Below are positions 1 through 6,374 of a stretch of DNA of 10,399 nt, in pieces; position 1 is the first letter of the stretch; each line of letters starts with the position of its first letter. The stretch comes from an uncultured Clostridia bacterium. GTDB lineage: Bacteria; Bacillota; Clostridia; Christensenellales; Aristaeellaceae. Under the pieces are notes generated by a model that worked only from the letters and a program-made list of their open reading frames with translations, was not told where the DNA came from and searched no databases. The position numbers and the translations under genes are program-made. The stretch is taken from NCBI GenBank assembly GCA_946615495.1, contig CAMOHY010000058.1:1-10399 (forward strand), given 5' to 3'.

Positions 1-929
1 CGCTGCACCGTAAAGGAAAAGGTCACTTGGCTTTGTCCGGCGGTGAGCAGGGTATCTTCAAAGGTGATATCCGTCACGGCCTTTTGAATACGCTGCGGCC
101 GGTTCGGATCATAGGAAAACAGGGAAAAGCTGCCGTCAAGCTGCGGATAGACCTGGGGAGTGGACGCGGCGTAATTATCCAGCAAATAAGCGTAGGCCTC
201 GGCCAGGGTGATGCTGCCGTCTGCGTTCTGGTCCGCCCCGTGATCTCCCTGGGCGCCAAGGCCCTGAGAAAGCACCGTGGCAAAATAGCTGGCCCCGGAC
301 GCGGCGTCGCCGCCGCCTTGATAATACCAGCTGGCTTCGCTGCCGCCCGCGCTGCACAGCACCTTGTATTGCGGGCCGGTAAAATACACCCGGTCCGCGC
401 CGCCGGACAAGCCTTTGCCAATGAACGCGCCGGAATTGCACGCGTCCAAAATAAGCACCTTGGTGCCGGAAATTTTATCCAGCATGCCTTGCAGTTCGGG
501 CGCGGAAAGCAAGGCCTCCTCCTGCCCGTCGCTGAGCAGCAGGGCGGCCTGGGCCGTGCTGGCTTCTTCGTTAAAGACGCCGTGGGTGGCGATATAGATG
601 AGGGAGACATCCTCCTCCTGCGCGTTTTGAAAGGCGCTTTCCACCGCTTCCTCCAGCGCGGAAACAGAGGCGATGGACCCGGAATAGGAGCGGATCAGGG
701 CGTAGCGGCGGGAATCGGTAATCAGCGTATCGGACAGCAAACGCAGGTTATTATCCGCCGCGGGCCAGGTGTCCGGCTGGGAAATGAAATGGTCGCACCC
801 GATGAGCAGGGCCCGCAGGCGGGGCGGCGTGGGAGTAAAAGCCTCGTTTTCCAGGCCGCGGGCAGGACAAAGCGGCAGCAAAAGCGCGAATATACACAGC
901 GCAGTCAGGGCTTTCAAGCTCTTCCTCAT
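1..929 (-). CDS. Secreted caspase-like cysteine peptidase (clan CD, C14-like), 3' end cut by window
   Basis: I read 309 codons on the minus strand from ATG at 929; the frame stays open to the left edge, so the C-terminus is missing. The start is set by AAAGGAGG (937-944), 7 nt upstream. Residues 1-25 form a Sec signal peptide (MRKS, then a hydrophobic stretch ending LLLPLC); Cys21 lies in a poor lipobox, so lipidation is doubtful. The caspase fold is supported by LRALLIGCDHF (38-48), IYIATHG with catalytic His116, and LILDACNSG with nucleophile Cys164, followed by VLCSAGGSEASWYY (190-203). After the catalytic core comes a 12-residue EF-hand-like loop, Asp233 to Glu244 (D-Q-N-A-D-G-S-I-T-L-A-E). 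Residues from about 285 look like the start of a beta-rich domain. The protein is probably a calcium-influenced peptidase acting outside the membrane; substrate unknown. The peptidase assignment is firm, the role is inference. Confidence 0.88.
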   Translation of the reverse strand, partial: MRKSLKALTALCIFALLLPLCPARGLENEAFTPTPPRLRALLIGCDHFISQPDTWPAADNNLRLLSDTLITDSRRYALIRSYSGSIASVSALEEAVESAFQNAQEEDVSLIYIATHGVFNEEASTAQAALLLSDGQEEALLSAPELQGMLDKISGTKVLILDACNSGAFIGKGLSGGADRVYFTGPQYKVLCSAGGSEASWYYQGGGDAASGASYFATVLSQGLGAQGDHGADQNADGSITLAEAYAYLLDNYAASTPQVYPQLDGSFSLFSYDPNRPQRIQKAVTDITFEDTLLTAGQSQVTFSFTVQ

Positions 930-958
930 GCCGCGGCCTCCTTTCGTGTTTTCTATTC

Positions 959-987
959 ATTATACTACATACTACAGCATCCGTCAA
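959..987 (-). promoter_or_regulatory. Sigma-A promoter of the caspase-like gene
   Basis: On the minus strand TTGACG (982-987) is followed after exactly 17 bp by TATAAT (959-964), matching the consensus at 11 of 12 positions. Transcription would start near 952, giving a short leader of about 23 nt before the ATG at 929. The spacer contains two tandem copies of TGTAGTA (963-976), the second of which runs into the -10 box. Confidence 0.8.
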
Positions 988-1000
988 AAATCCCCCTTGG

Positions 1001-1023
1001 GAAAAAGCCGGAAAAGCAGGCTT
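1001..1023 (-). terminator. Second, weaker terminator-like hairpin behind the S41 gene
   Basis: On the minus strand AAGCC (1019-1023) pairs with GGCTT (1005-1009) across a 9-nt loop, and the stem runs into five U residues. It lies between the better terminator at 1045-1078 and the caspase promoter, so it may act as a backup against read-through. Confidence 0.4.
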
Positions 1024-1044
1024 GTTTTGCTCTCGCTTCCAATA

Positions 1045-1078
1045 GGAAAACCCCAGAAGAAAGCAGGCTTTCCTCTGG
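1045..1078 (-). terminator. Intrinsic terminator of the regulator/S41 operon
   Basis: On the minus strand an 11-bp stem with one G-U pair (1068-1078 with 1053-1063) closes a 4-nt CCTG loop. It is followed by GGTTTTCC, a short and imperfect U tract. It lies 34 nt beyond the S41 stop codon. Confidence 0.6.
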
Positions 1079-1111
1079 AGTTTGCTTGTTTTCAACGTTT
1101 TTTCGTCTTTT

Positions 1112-2332
1112 TTAAGGCTGGGCGATCAGCTGCTTGGCGGCGTCCAAGGCGTCCTTCAATTGCGGGTCCGAAAGATCGCCCAGGGCAAAGGTGGCCTGCT
1201 TCATATCCTCCGGCATTTCGGAGAGGATATCGGGAGTAATGCCCACCTCGTGCACCCTTGCGCCGGAGGGCAAAAAGTACTGGGCATAGGTCATTTGGAA
1301 GCCGTCCTTATTGTCGTTAAGCGGCACCACGGTTTGGATGATGCCTTTGCCAAAGGACTGGGTGCCCACCAGCGTGGCCCGGCCGCAGTCGTGCAGGCCG
1401 CCGGAAAGAATTTCGGAGGAGGAAGCGGAGTTTTCATTGATGAGCATCACCAGGGGAATATCATCTTTCCCGGCCTTGGTGGTCATTTCTTCCCGCGTGC
1501 CGTAGCGGTCCTCGGTATAAACCAGCAATCCCTCATCCAGGAACAGGTCCGCAATATCCATGGCGGACTGCACCCAGCCGCCGCCGTTGTCTCTTAGGTC
1601 CACAATGAGGGCCTTTGCGCCCTGCGCTTTGAGCGCGGAGAAGGCATCGGCAAATTCCTTTTCGCTTTCGCCGGCAAATTCATAAAGCACGATGTAGCCC
1701 ACCTGGCCGTCCAGCATGGTATATTCCAGGCGGTTCACGTGAATGACGGCCCTGGGCACCTGGAAGGTGAGGTATTCGCCGTTCCGGAGCACTTCAATTT
1801 CCACCGGCTCATCCACCGTGCCGCGCATAACGTTGACGGCGTTTTGCATGGTGTAGGCGTCCACCGCGATATCCTCCACCCGCACCAGCCGGTCGCCCTT
1901 ATGGATGCCGGCGCGCTCGGCGGGGGTGTCCTTGAACACGCGGGTGATGGTGACGGAATAATCCTCCCGATTGCCCAGCAATTGCAGGCCCACGCCGGCG
2001 TATTCGCCCTCATCCTCTTCCCACATATCGGCCCATTCGGCTTCGCTGTAGTAGAAGGTATAAGGGTCCTCCAGGCCATAGAGCAGGCCGCGGGTGGCGT
2101 TTTCAATCAGCGCGTCCACATCCGGCTCTTTATAGTACCAGGCTTCCACGTACTGCAAAATCAGGTCCATATTGGAGAAGCGCGAAAGGCGATCGTATTC
2201 CTCCTGGCTGATCGTAACGGTTTTGCCCTTCTGGGAAAAAAAATCAAAAAAGCCGGAGGCGTGGCCGGTGATGACCGCTGTGGCGCAAAGCAGCACGGCG
2301 GCGACGCACAGGGCCAGGATTTTTTTCTTCAT
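1112..2332 (-). CDS. S41 family carboxy-terminal processing peptidase (CtpA/Tsp-like)
   Basis: This 406-residue serine peptidase is membrane-anchored or exported and cleaves protein C-termini outside the membrane. An N-terminal hydrophobic segment (residues 4-24) is a signal anchor. A PDZ domain spans about 108-195 (YAGVGLQL, then AGIHKGDRLVRV at 141-152). The peptidase core follows, with GYIVLYEF (212-219), ALIVDLRDNGGG (241-252), ENSASSSEI with predicted nucleophile Ser304, and SFGKG with general-base Lys329. The 25-residue Ser-Lys spacing matches that of E. coli Tsp. The frame is open back to 2407, but ATG at 2332 is preferred because GGAAGGAG precedes it and MKKKILALC begins a proper signal segment. 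It starts 22 nt after the upstream regulator ends with no terminator between them, so the two are probably co-transcribed. There is no C-terminal peptidoglycan-binding domain, unlike some Firmicute CtpB-type relatives. Confidence 0.93.
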   Translation of the reverse strand: MKKKILALCVAAVLLCATAVITGHASGFFDFFSQKGKTVTISQEEYDRLSRFSNMDLILQYVEAWYYKEPDVDALIENATRGLLYGLEDPYTFYYSEAEWADMWEEDEGEYAGVGLQLLGNREDYSVTITRVFKDTPAERAGIHKGDRLVRVEDIAVDAYTMQNAVNVMRGTVDEPVEIEVLRNGEYLTFQVPRAVIHVNRLEYTMLDGQVGYIVLYEFAGESEKEFADAFSALKAQGAKALIVDLRDNGGGWVQSAMDIADLFLDEGLLVYTEDRYGTREEMTTKAGKDDIPLVMLINENSASSSEILSGGLHDCGRATLVGTQSFGKGIIQTVVPLNDNKDGFQMTYAQYFLPSGARVHEVGITPDILSEMPEDMKQATFALGDLSDPQLKDALDAAKQLIAQP

Positions 2333-2354
2333 GAGTTCTCCTTCCGACGCTTCC

Positions 2355-3425
2355 TCAGCGTCCCTTTTTTCCTTTTGTTTTATTATTGCCGCATTTGCGC
2401 ATCTCAAGCAGCATTTTGAAGGTTACGGCGTCCTCAAATTTCCTCAGGTCCAGGCCAACCTGGCGCTGCACCTTGTCAAGCCTGTACACCAGCGTGTTGC
2501 GGTGAATGTACAATTGCCTTGCGGTATCGGACAGGTTCAGGTCCTTTTTAAAGAACATTTCGATGGTGTAAAGCATTTCTTCCCCGAACAGCCGGGCGGT
2601 GGAACGGTTAAAGAGCAGGCTGTGGTAATGCTCGGCCATTTCAGGGGAGAGATCGGACAAGAACCTTTCCAGCATCATGGAGCGGTAAACATGGATGGTG
2701 CGCTCCGGCGCGTAGGCGCGGCCAATTTCGATGGCGCGGCGCGCCTGGCGGTAGGAAGCGTGCAAATCGCCCACCGATTTGGCAATTTCCCCAATGCCCA
2801 CCGTAACGGGCAGGGCAATTTCGCCCATCAGCGTTTCTTGCACGGCGCAGGCGAACTGGCGCAGGTCGTCCTCATCCTCCAGCCCGCTCACATCCTTGAT
2901 GAAAGCGGCGGTGTGCTTGTCCATAGCCACCAGCACGTCGCTGTTGGAGCGGGGCAGGAATTCTTCCAAAATTTCATAGGCGTTGTGCTGCTGCACCTGC
3001 ACCATGTGCATCAGCAGCACGCACCGGGGAACGGAGGCGGGAATGCCGTGCTCGTCCACCACGGCGTCCAGCTCCGCCAGGGAAAGCTCGTTTTGCAAAA
3101 TGCGCTGGTAAGCGTTATTTAAATCGTTTCCCGCTTCATTGGCGGCAATCACCGCGCCGATCATGGCGTCGCAGAGCACAAAAGCGTCCCTGGCGGCGTC
3201 GGCGTCGGTGATAGTGGTCATAATGACCCAATTGGGGGCGGAAACGCACATTTGGTAAAGCCGCCCATCCTGGGCTACGGGTACGCCGGGCTGGGGCAGC
3301 GCCGGCAGGGAAAAGCGAATGTCTTCATTGGGAATCAGGCAGTTTCCATCCGCATCCAGAAGGGAAATGGGCGTGCGAAGCCGGTTCAGCACTTGCTGCA
3401 ATTGGGAAATAAGACGGTTATCCAT
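2355..3425 (-). CDS. PucR/CdaR-type transcriptional regulator
   Basis: This is a 356-residue cytoplasmic DNA-binding regulator. The C-terminal helix-turn-helix at about 285-343 is typical of the PucR/CdaR group: LNLSDTARQLYIHRNTLVYRL (297-317), then a helix ending LRKFEDAVTFKMLLEM (327-342). The middle third (about 135-243) looks like the degenerate GGDEF-like domain usual in these proteins, with VTVGIGEIAKSVGDLHASYRQA (207-228). The N-terminal 100 residues contain PISLLDADGNCLIPN, as in small PAS-like or diacid-recognition sensors, but I cannot name a ligand. A GGGGGAGG ribosome site 10 nt upstream supports ATG 3425. The protein ends in a basic tail (KTKGKKGR). It is the first gene of a unit with the S41 peptidase. 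Family relatives often control purine or sugar-diacid catabolism; the partner here makes envelope proteolysis a plausible but unproven target. Confidence 0.88.
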   Translation of the reverse strand: MDNRLISQLQQVLNRLRTPISLLDADGNCLIPNEDIRFSLPALPQPGVPVAQDGRLYQMCVSAPNWVIMTTITDADAARDAFVLCDAMIGAVIAANEAGNDLNNAYQRILQNELSLAELDAVVDEHGIPASVPRCVLLMHMVQVQQHNAYEILEEFLPRSNSDVLVAMDKHTAAFIKDVSGLEDEDDLRQFACAVQETLMGEIALPVTVGIGEIAKSVGDLHASYRQARRAIEIGRAYAPERTIHVYRSMMLERFLSDLSPEMAEHYHSLLFNRSTARLFGEEMLYTIEMFFKKDLNLSDTARQLYIHRNTLVYRLDKVQRQVGLDLRKFEDAVTFKMLLEMRKCGNNKTKGKKGR

Positions 3426-3491
3426 GCTTCCGAATCCTCCCCCTGTACATAAAAACGATTCACGCGAAACATTTGAATAATAACTACGATG

Positions 3492-3520
3492 ATTATATCA
3501 CTTTTTTCAGAAATTGTACA
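3492..3520 (-). promoter_or_regulatory. Sigma-A promoter of the regulator/S41 operon
   Basis: On the minus strand a weak -35 TGTACA (3515-3520, 4 of 6 matches) is followed after 17 bp by a perfect TATAAT (3492-3497) in an AT-rich stretch. Transcription would start near 3485, about 60 nt before ATG 3425. The -35 is itself a 6-bp palindrome. Confidence 0.68.
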
Positions 3521-3580
3521 TCTTTTTATTACGCGCTTCACGCCTTGCCGGCAGGCGGCGGATAAAACAGGGCAAGCCCG

Positions 3581-4306
3581 CTATTCGCCGTAGAAAACAA
3601 TATCGTCCCGCAGGCGGTACAGCGTGGCGCCCCGGCATTTCTTGCAAAAGGCGTCGGCCCACCAGGTAATATCCTTTTCCATGTCGTACTGCACCTTGCC
3701 GTAGCGGATGCCGTCCCGTTTTTCCCCGGCCATGTTGCTGTCCATCCAGTGCACGGTGTTGGCTTGCGGGTCGTAATCGGAAATCATGATGGCGCTGTGG
3801 GCGCCGGTGCCGTAATAGTATTGGGCGGTCATTTGGAAAAAATCGCCCCGCCTCACCTGCTTCATGAATTCCAGGGCTTTGCGCATGTTTTCCGCTTTGG
3901 AAAGCTCGCTATCGTAAAGGAATTGAGCGGCGATATAGAAGGGGTTTCCCTCCTCCGGCGGCACATCCTCCCAGCAATAGCCGTAAGCGTAGGGCTTGCA
4001 GTCCTTGGCGGGCAGGTTATTGGGCACCATGAGGGGGACGGACGGATATTCTTCCATGCGGTAGCTGCCGCAGTTTTCGCGGAAAACATGCACGGTAAAA
4101 TTTTTGCAAATAAAGATATCGCCCGCATACTGCGCGCGCTGCAATTTTCCGTTGGTGCTTACATACAGCTGATGGCCTGTTTCGATGATCTTATCGATCA
4201 ATTCCGCTCTGGCGGGGTAAGGCTTCTGCTGCGCCTCCTCCGAAAGCCCTGGAAAAGAGAGGAGCAGGCAGAGAAAAGCAAGAAACAAAGAGAGCCGTTT
4301 TTTCAT
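3581..4306 (-). CDS. Secreted protein with a candidate Cys-His-Asp (NlpC/P60- or CHAP-like) hydrolase core
   Basis: This 241-residue protein carries a clear Sec signal peptide (MKKRLSLFLAFLCLLLSFPG, cleavage near residue 22). I do not recognise a named family. The layout resembles papain-like cell-wall hydrolases and amidases. GDIFICKNFTVHVF places Cys68 at the start of a helix. GDFFQMTA (154-161) precedes the core. GAHSAIMISDYD places His170 on a strand. VHWMDSNM places Asp189 (or Asn191) on the next strand. This gives a possible Cys68-His170-Asp189 triad. Two other cysteine pairs (Cys103/Cys111 and Cys221/Cys224) could form disulfides or bind metal. The ribosome site is modest (GGAAGGGAAG, about 11 nt upstream). 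It is transcribed alone from a strong promoter with a long leader; no convincing terminator follows, so read-through into the regulator gene is possible. The hydrolase function is inferred, not established. Confidence 0.72.
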   Translation of the reverse strand: MKKRLSLFLAFLCLLLSFPGLSEEAQQKPYPARAELIDKIIETGHQLYVSTNGKLQRAQYAGDIFICKNFTVHVFRENCGSYRMEEYPSVPLMVPNNLPAKDCKPYAYGYCWEDVPPEEGNPFYIAAQFLYDSELSKAENMRKALEFMKQVRRGDFFQMTAQYYYGTGAHSAIMISDYDPQANTVHWMDSNMAGEKRDGIRYGKVQYDMEKDITWWADAFCKKCRGATLYRLRDDIVFYGE

Positions 4307-4349
4307 CGCGTATTTTTCTTCCCTTCCGAACGGGCGGCGTCCAATTTGG

Positions 4350-4374
4350 TCCGGCGCTCATTCCTTGCGCCGGA
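4350..4374 (-). promoter_or_regulatory. Stable hairpin in the 5' leader of the secreted Cys-His-Asp gene
   Basis: The minus-strand leader contains a perfect 8-bp GC-rich stem, TCCGGCGC (4367-4374) with GCGCCGGA (4350-4357), around a 9-nt loop that includes AAGGA. It lies within the predicted transcript (start near 4397) and about 44 nt before the ATG. No U tract follows, so it is not a standard terminator. It could stabilise the mRNA or be part of a leader switch. Confidence 0.45.
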
Positions 4375-4403
4375 GGCGAAAGCGCAAAAGCTTTCTTCCT
4401 ACC

Positions 4404-4432
4404 ATATTAATCGAGTGAAATGGCTTTGTCAA
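4404..4432 (-). promoter_or_regulatory. Sigma-A promoter of the secreted Cys-His-Asp gene
   Basis: On the minus strand a perfect TTGACA (4427-4432) is followed after 17 bp by TAATAT (4404-4409, 4 of 6 matches). The predicted start near 4397 gives a leader of about 90 nt. Confidence 0.7.
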
Positions 4433-4476
4433 TGTGGGAAACGTGTCTTTTATGTAAATTTATGTCCAGAAGGGTC

Positions 4477-4505
4477 AAAAAAAGAGCGCCGTCCCGAAGG
4501 ACGGC
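4477..4505 (-). terminator. UUCG-tetraloop intrinsic terminator of the sigma-factor operon
   Basis: On the minus strand a perfect 7-bp stem, GCCGTCC/GGACGGC (4499-4505 with 4488-4494), closes a UUCG tetraloop. A short GCUC linker and then seven U residues (4477-4483) follow. The stem begins 8 nt after the stop codon of the last operon gene. This is a textbook strong intrinsic terminator. Confidence 0.92.
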
Positions 4506-4512
4506 TACGCCA

Positions 4513-5580
4513 TTACATCCAGTTTCCGTCTACCAGGCGGCCATCGATGGCGCTGAAGGCAGCGTAGAGGTCGGACGCGCCCTGTTCGTCCTCTCCGGTA
4601 AAGCGGATAATCCAAACGGGGGAAAGCACCAGCCCGTCCGCCTTCTTTTCCGCCCGCATGGGATGATAAGTGAGCCGGGCGCTGAGCACAGCGCCGATTT
4701 GGAGGGGAGAGCGGGCCGCTGCCAGAGCGCGGGGGAGAGCATCCAGCGCCGCCTTGGCGTCAATCAAAGCATTGGGCGTATCATAAATTTCTCCGGCTTC
4801 AAACCGGTCCACAATGTCGCAGTCCTGCACGCCCTGGGCGGTGACATACAGCGAAGCGCGGAAGAACCCGGCTTCACTGCCGTCCGGGCCGTAGCGGAAA
4901 TACCGGAGATAGTACCCTTCGTTTTCCGCAGTCGCGGCGCTAAAGTCCAAGGGAATCTGGTTCATTAGGGATCTGGGCGGAAACTGGACGTTCCATTTTT
5001 CGCCCATTTGGCGGATGCGCTCGGCGCTCATATCCAGCGCCGTTTCGCATTTATAGCCCGTAAGCCCCAGGGCGGCAAGCAGGTTTTCCGCCGTTTCCTG
5101 CGCTTCGGCCAAAGAAAGGGTGGAAAGGGAAGCTTTTGTGAGCGAATAGGTTTCCTGCGTTTCCGGCCAGCCGGATAGCATGCGCAGGGCCAGGCGGCTT
5201 GCGCCCTGGGTGAGGGAGGGGCGGCGCACCGTGCTTTGAACGGGCTTGCCGTTTTCCGTTTCGTAGGTCACTTCCGCAAAGCCGTCATAGGTGTGGTAGT
5301 ACAATGCTTCCTCAGCCCATTCCAGGCGGCCGCCGTCGGCAAATTCTATGAAACCATCGTGATGCTTGGCGCCGTCCACCCGATTGACGGCGGCGGACTG
5401 GTTGAAAAGCTCCGGCTTCAGGCTTCGGCTGAAATCCCGTTCCATGGCTCGGTAAACGGGCAGGGTGCCCGTTTTTTCATATTCCTCCGGCACAATCATT
5501 TCCACTTCCGCCAGGGCGGCGGAGGGCAAAAGGGAGAAAAGGCAGAGCAGGGAAAGGACAAATGCGGCCAATCGATTCAT
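4513..5580 (-). CDS. Secreted protein of unknown function, third gene of the sigma/anti-sigma operon
   Basis: This 355-residue protein has a signal peptide (residues 1-24, cleavage after SAALA) and no other membrane segment. I do not recognise its family with certainty. The middle part holds an amphipathic region (about 148-172, LSLAEAQETAENLLAALG) like the small helical element of PepSY-type repeats. The C-terminus has the pattern YHPMRA, then LVLSPVWIIRFTG, then FSAIDGRLVDG (about 305-355). Such a pattern is seen in PepSY-like or YycH/YycI-like extracytoplasmic regulatory proteins. Its ATG overlaps the stop of the upstream anti-sigma gene by 4 nt (ATGA), which implies translational coupling. 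A strong terminator follows directly. Position and export suggest it senses, stabilises or titrates the anti-sigma factor outside the membrane, or is itself the regulated effector. Both are inference. Confidence 0.8.
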   Translation of the reverse strand: MNRLAAFVLSLLCLFSLLPSAALAEVEMIVPEEYEKTGTLPVYRAMERDFSRSLKPELFNQSAAVNRVDGAKHHDGFIEFADGGRLEWAEEALYYHTYDGFAEVTYETENGKPVQSTVRRPSLTQGASRLALRMLSGWPETQETYSLTKASLSTLSLAEAQETAENLLAALGLTGYKCETALDMSAERIRQMGEKWNVQFPPRSLMNQIPLDFSAATAENEGYYLRYFRYGPDGSEAGFFRASLYVTAQGVQDCDIVDRFEAGEIYDTPNALIDAKAALDALPRALAAARSPLQIGAVLSARLTYHPMRAEKKADGLVLSPVWIIRFTGEDEQGASDLYAAFSAIDGRLVDGNWM

Positions 5581-6374
5581 TTTTGCGCGCCTCCTTCATT
5601 ATCTTCAAAGGGCTTGGGCAGAACGGTAACGCTCCAGGATTGGGAAATGGGATGCTCCCAATCCGCCGTCCCGTCCGCGTTTGCGGGAAAAGCATTCGCG
5701 CTGAGCTCCAGCGTGTAGGAAACGCCGGGCTCCACAGCCAGGCCGTCTTCCACCTCCATCAGGAAATCGATGGTTCCGTCCCGGCGCACCTTGGCGTCGT
5801 ATCCCCAACAGTCAGGGCTGAGCGGGACGCCGTCCTCCACGCCGATTTTTTCCAGATCGCAATGGACAAACCGGATTGCGCTGCCGCTCTCTTCCGCCTT
5901 CTGGGCGATGGTAGGCGTGCCTTCCGGCGCTTTTTCGCCGTGATGGATGTTGTAGCCGAAGGGCTCCTCCACTGAGCAATCCTCGTCTAACAGGATGTAT
6001 CCGTCCTGAGGCGCGATGGTGCCGGTCAGGTACAGGCCAAAACCCTTTTGCAGCCCCTCCTGAATGGTAAACACGGCGCCGCCTGCCTCTGTGGAGGCAT
6101 GGGTTTGGGCATAATTGCCGCTTTCCATCCACGAGCCGAAATCCCGGCCGTATTCACGGGAGAACAATTCAATAATCTGGGGCCGGAGGGCGGCGTAGGC
6201 AGATACCGTGAGGCACAAAAGCGCAAGGGCGATGACGAGCGCCCGGCGCATCGGGCGGAACGCGTGGCGCGGAGAATCCTCCCGCAAGGAATTGACGGTG
6301 TTTTTCAGCGCCCTCTCGCACGCTTGCGGCATGGTGGGAAAAATATCCTTCAGCCCGTCAAAGGTTTCCATCAT
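5577..6374 (-). CDS. Single-pass membrane protein, probable anti-sigma factor
   Basis: This 265-residue protein has a short cytoplasmic N-terminus (1-44, with basic HAFRPMRR just before the membrane), one transmembrane helix (45-63, ALVIALALLCLTVSAYAAL) and a 200-residue external domain. That is the usual topology for membrane anti-sigma factors paired with ECF-type sigmas. The external part starts PQIIELFSREYGRDFGSWM, resembling anti-sigma proteins common in Clostridia; I could not assign a Pfam family. There is no zinc-binding HxxxCxxC motif, so it is not a ZAS-type anti-sigma. Its start overlaps the sigma gene by 17 nt, with GGAAGGAG about 10 nt before ATG 6374; a second ATG follows immediately. 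It would hold the sigma factor at the membrane until an external signal releases it. Topology and context are seen; the sigma-binding function is inferred. Confidence 0.78.
   Translation of the reverse strand: MMETFDGLKDIFPTMPQACERALKNTVNSLREDSPRHAFRPMRRALVIALALLCLTVSAYAALRPQIIELFSREYGRDFGSWMESGNYAQTHASTEAGGAVFTIQEGLQKGFGLYLTGTIAPQDGYILLDEDCSVEEPFGYNIHHGEKAPEGTPTIAQKAEESGSAIRFVHCDLEKIGVEDGVPLSPDCWGYDAKVRRDGTIDFLMEVEDGLAVEPGVSYTLELSANAFPANADGTADWEHPISQSWSVTVLPKPFEDNEGGAQK

Noticed and set aside
27..1115. A 362-codon plus-strand open frame opposite the caspase gene
   Set aside because: It has no family motifs, and it crosses a terminator and a consensus promoter. The minus strand carries a complete His/Cys caspase core with signal peptide and ribosome site.
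2333..2407. N-terminal extension of the S41 peptidase by 25 residues
   Set aside because: The extension overlaps the end of the regulator gene and would place a charged segment before the signal anchor. ATG 2332 has a GGAAGGAG site.
3541..3557. Hairpin CGCCT/AGGCG downstream of the secreted Cys-His-Asp gene as a terminator
   Set aside because: The stem is only 5 bp and no U tract follows on the minus strand, so it is not a convincing intrinsic terminator.
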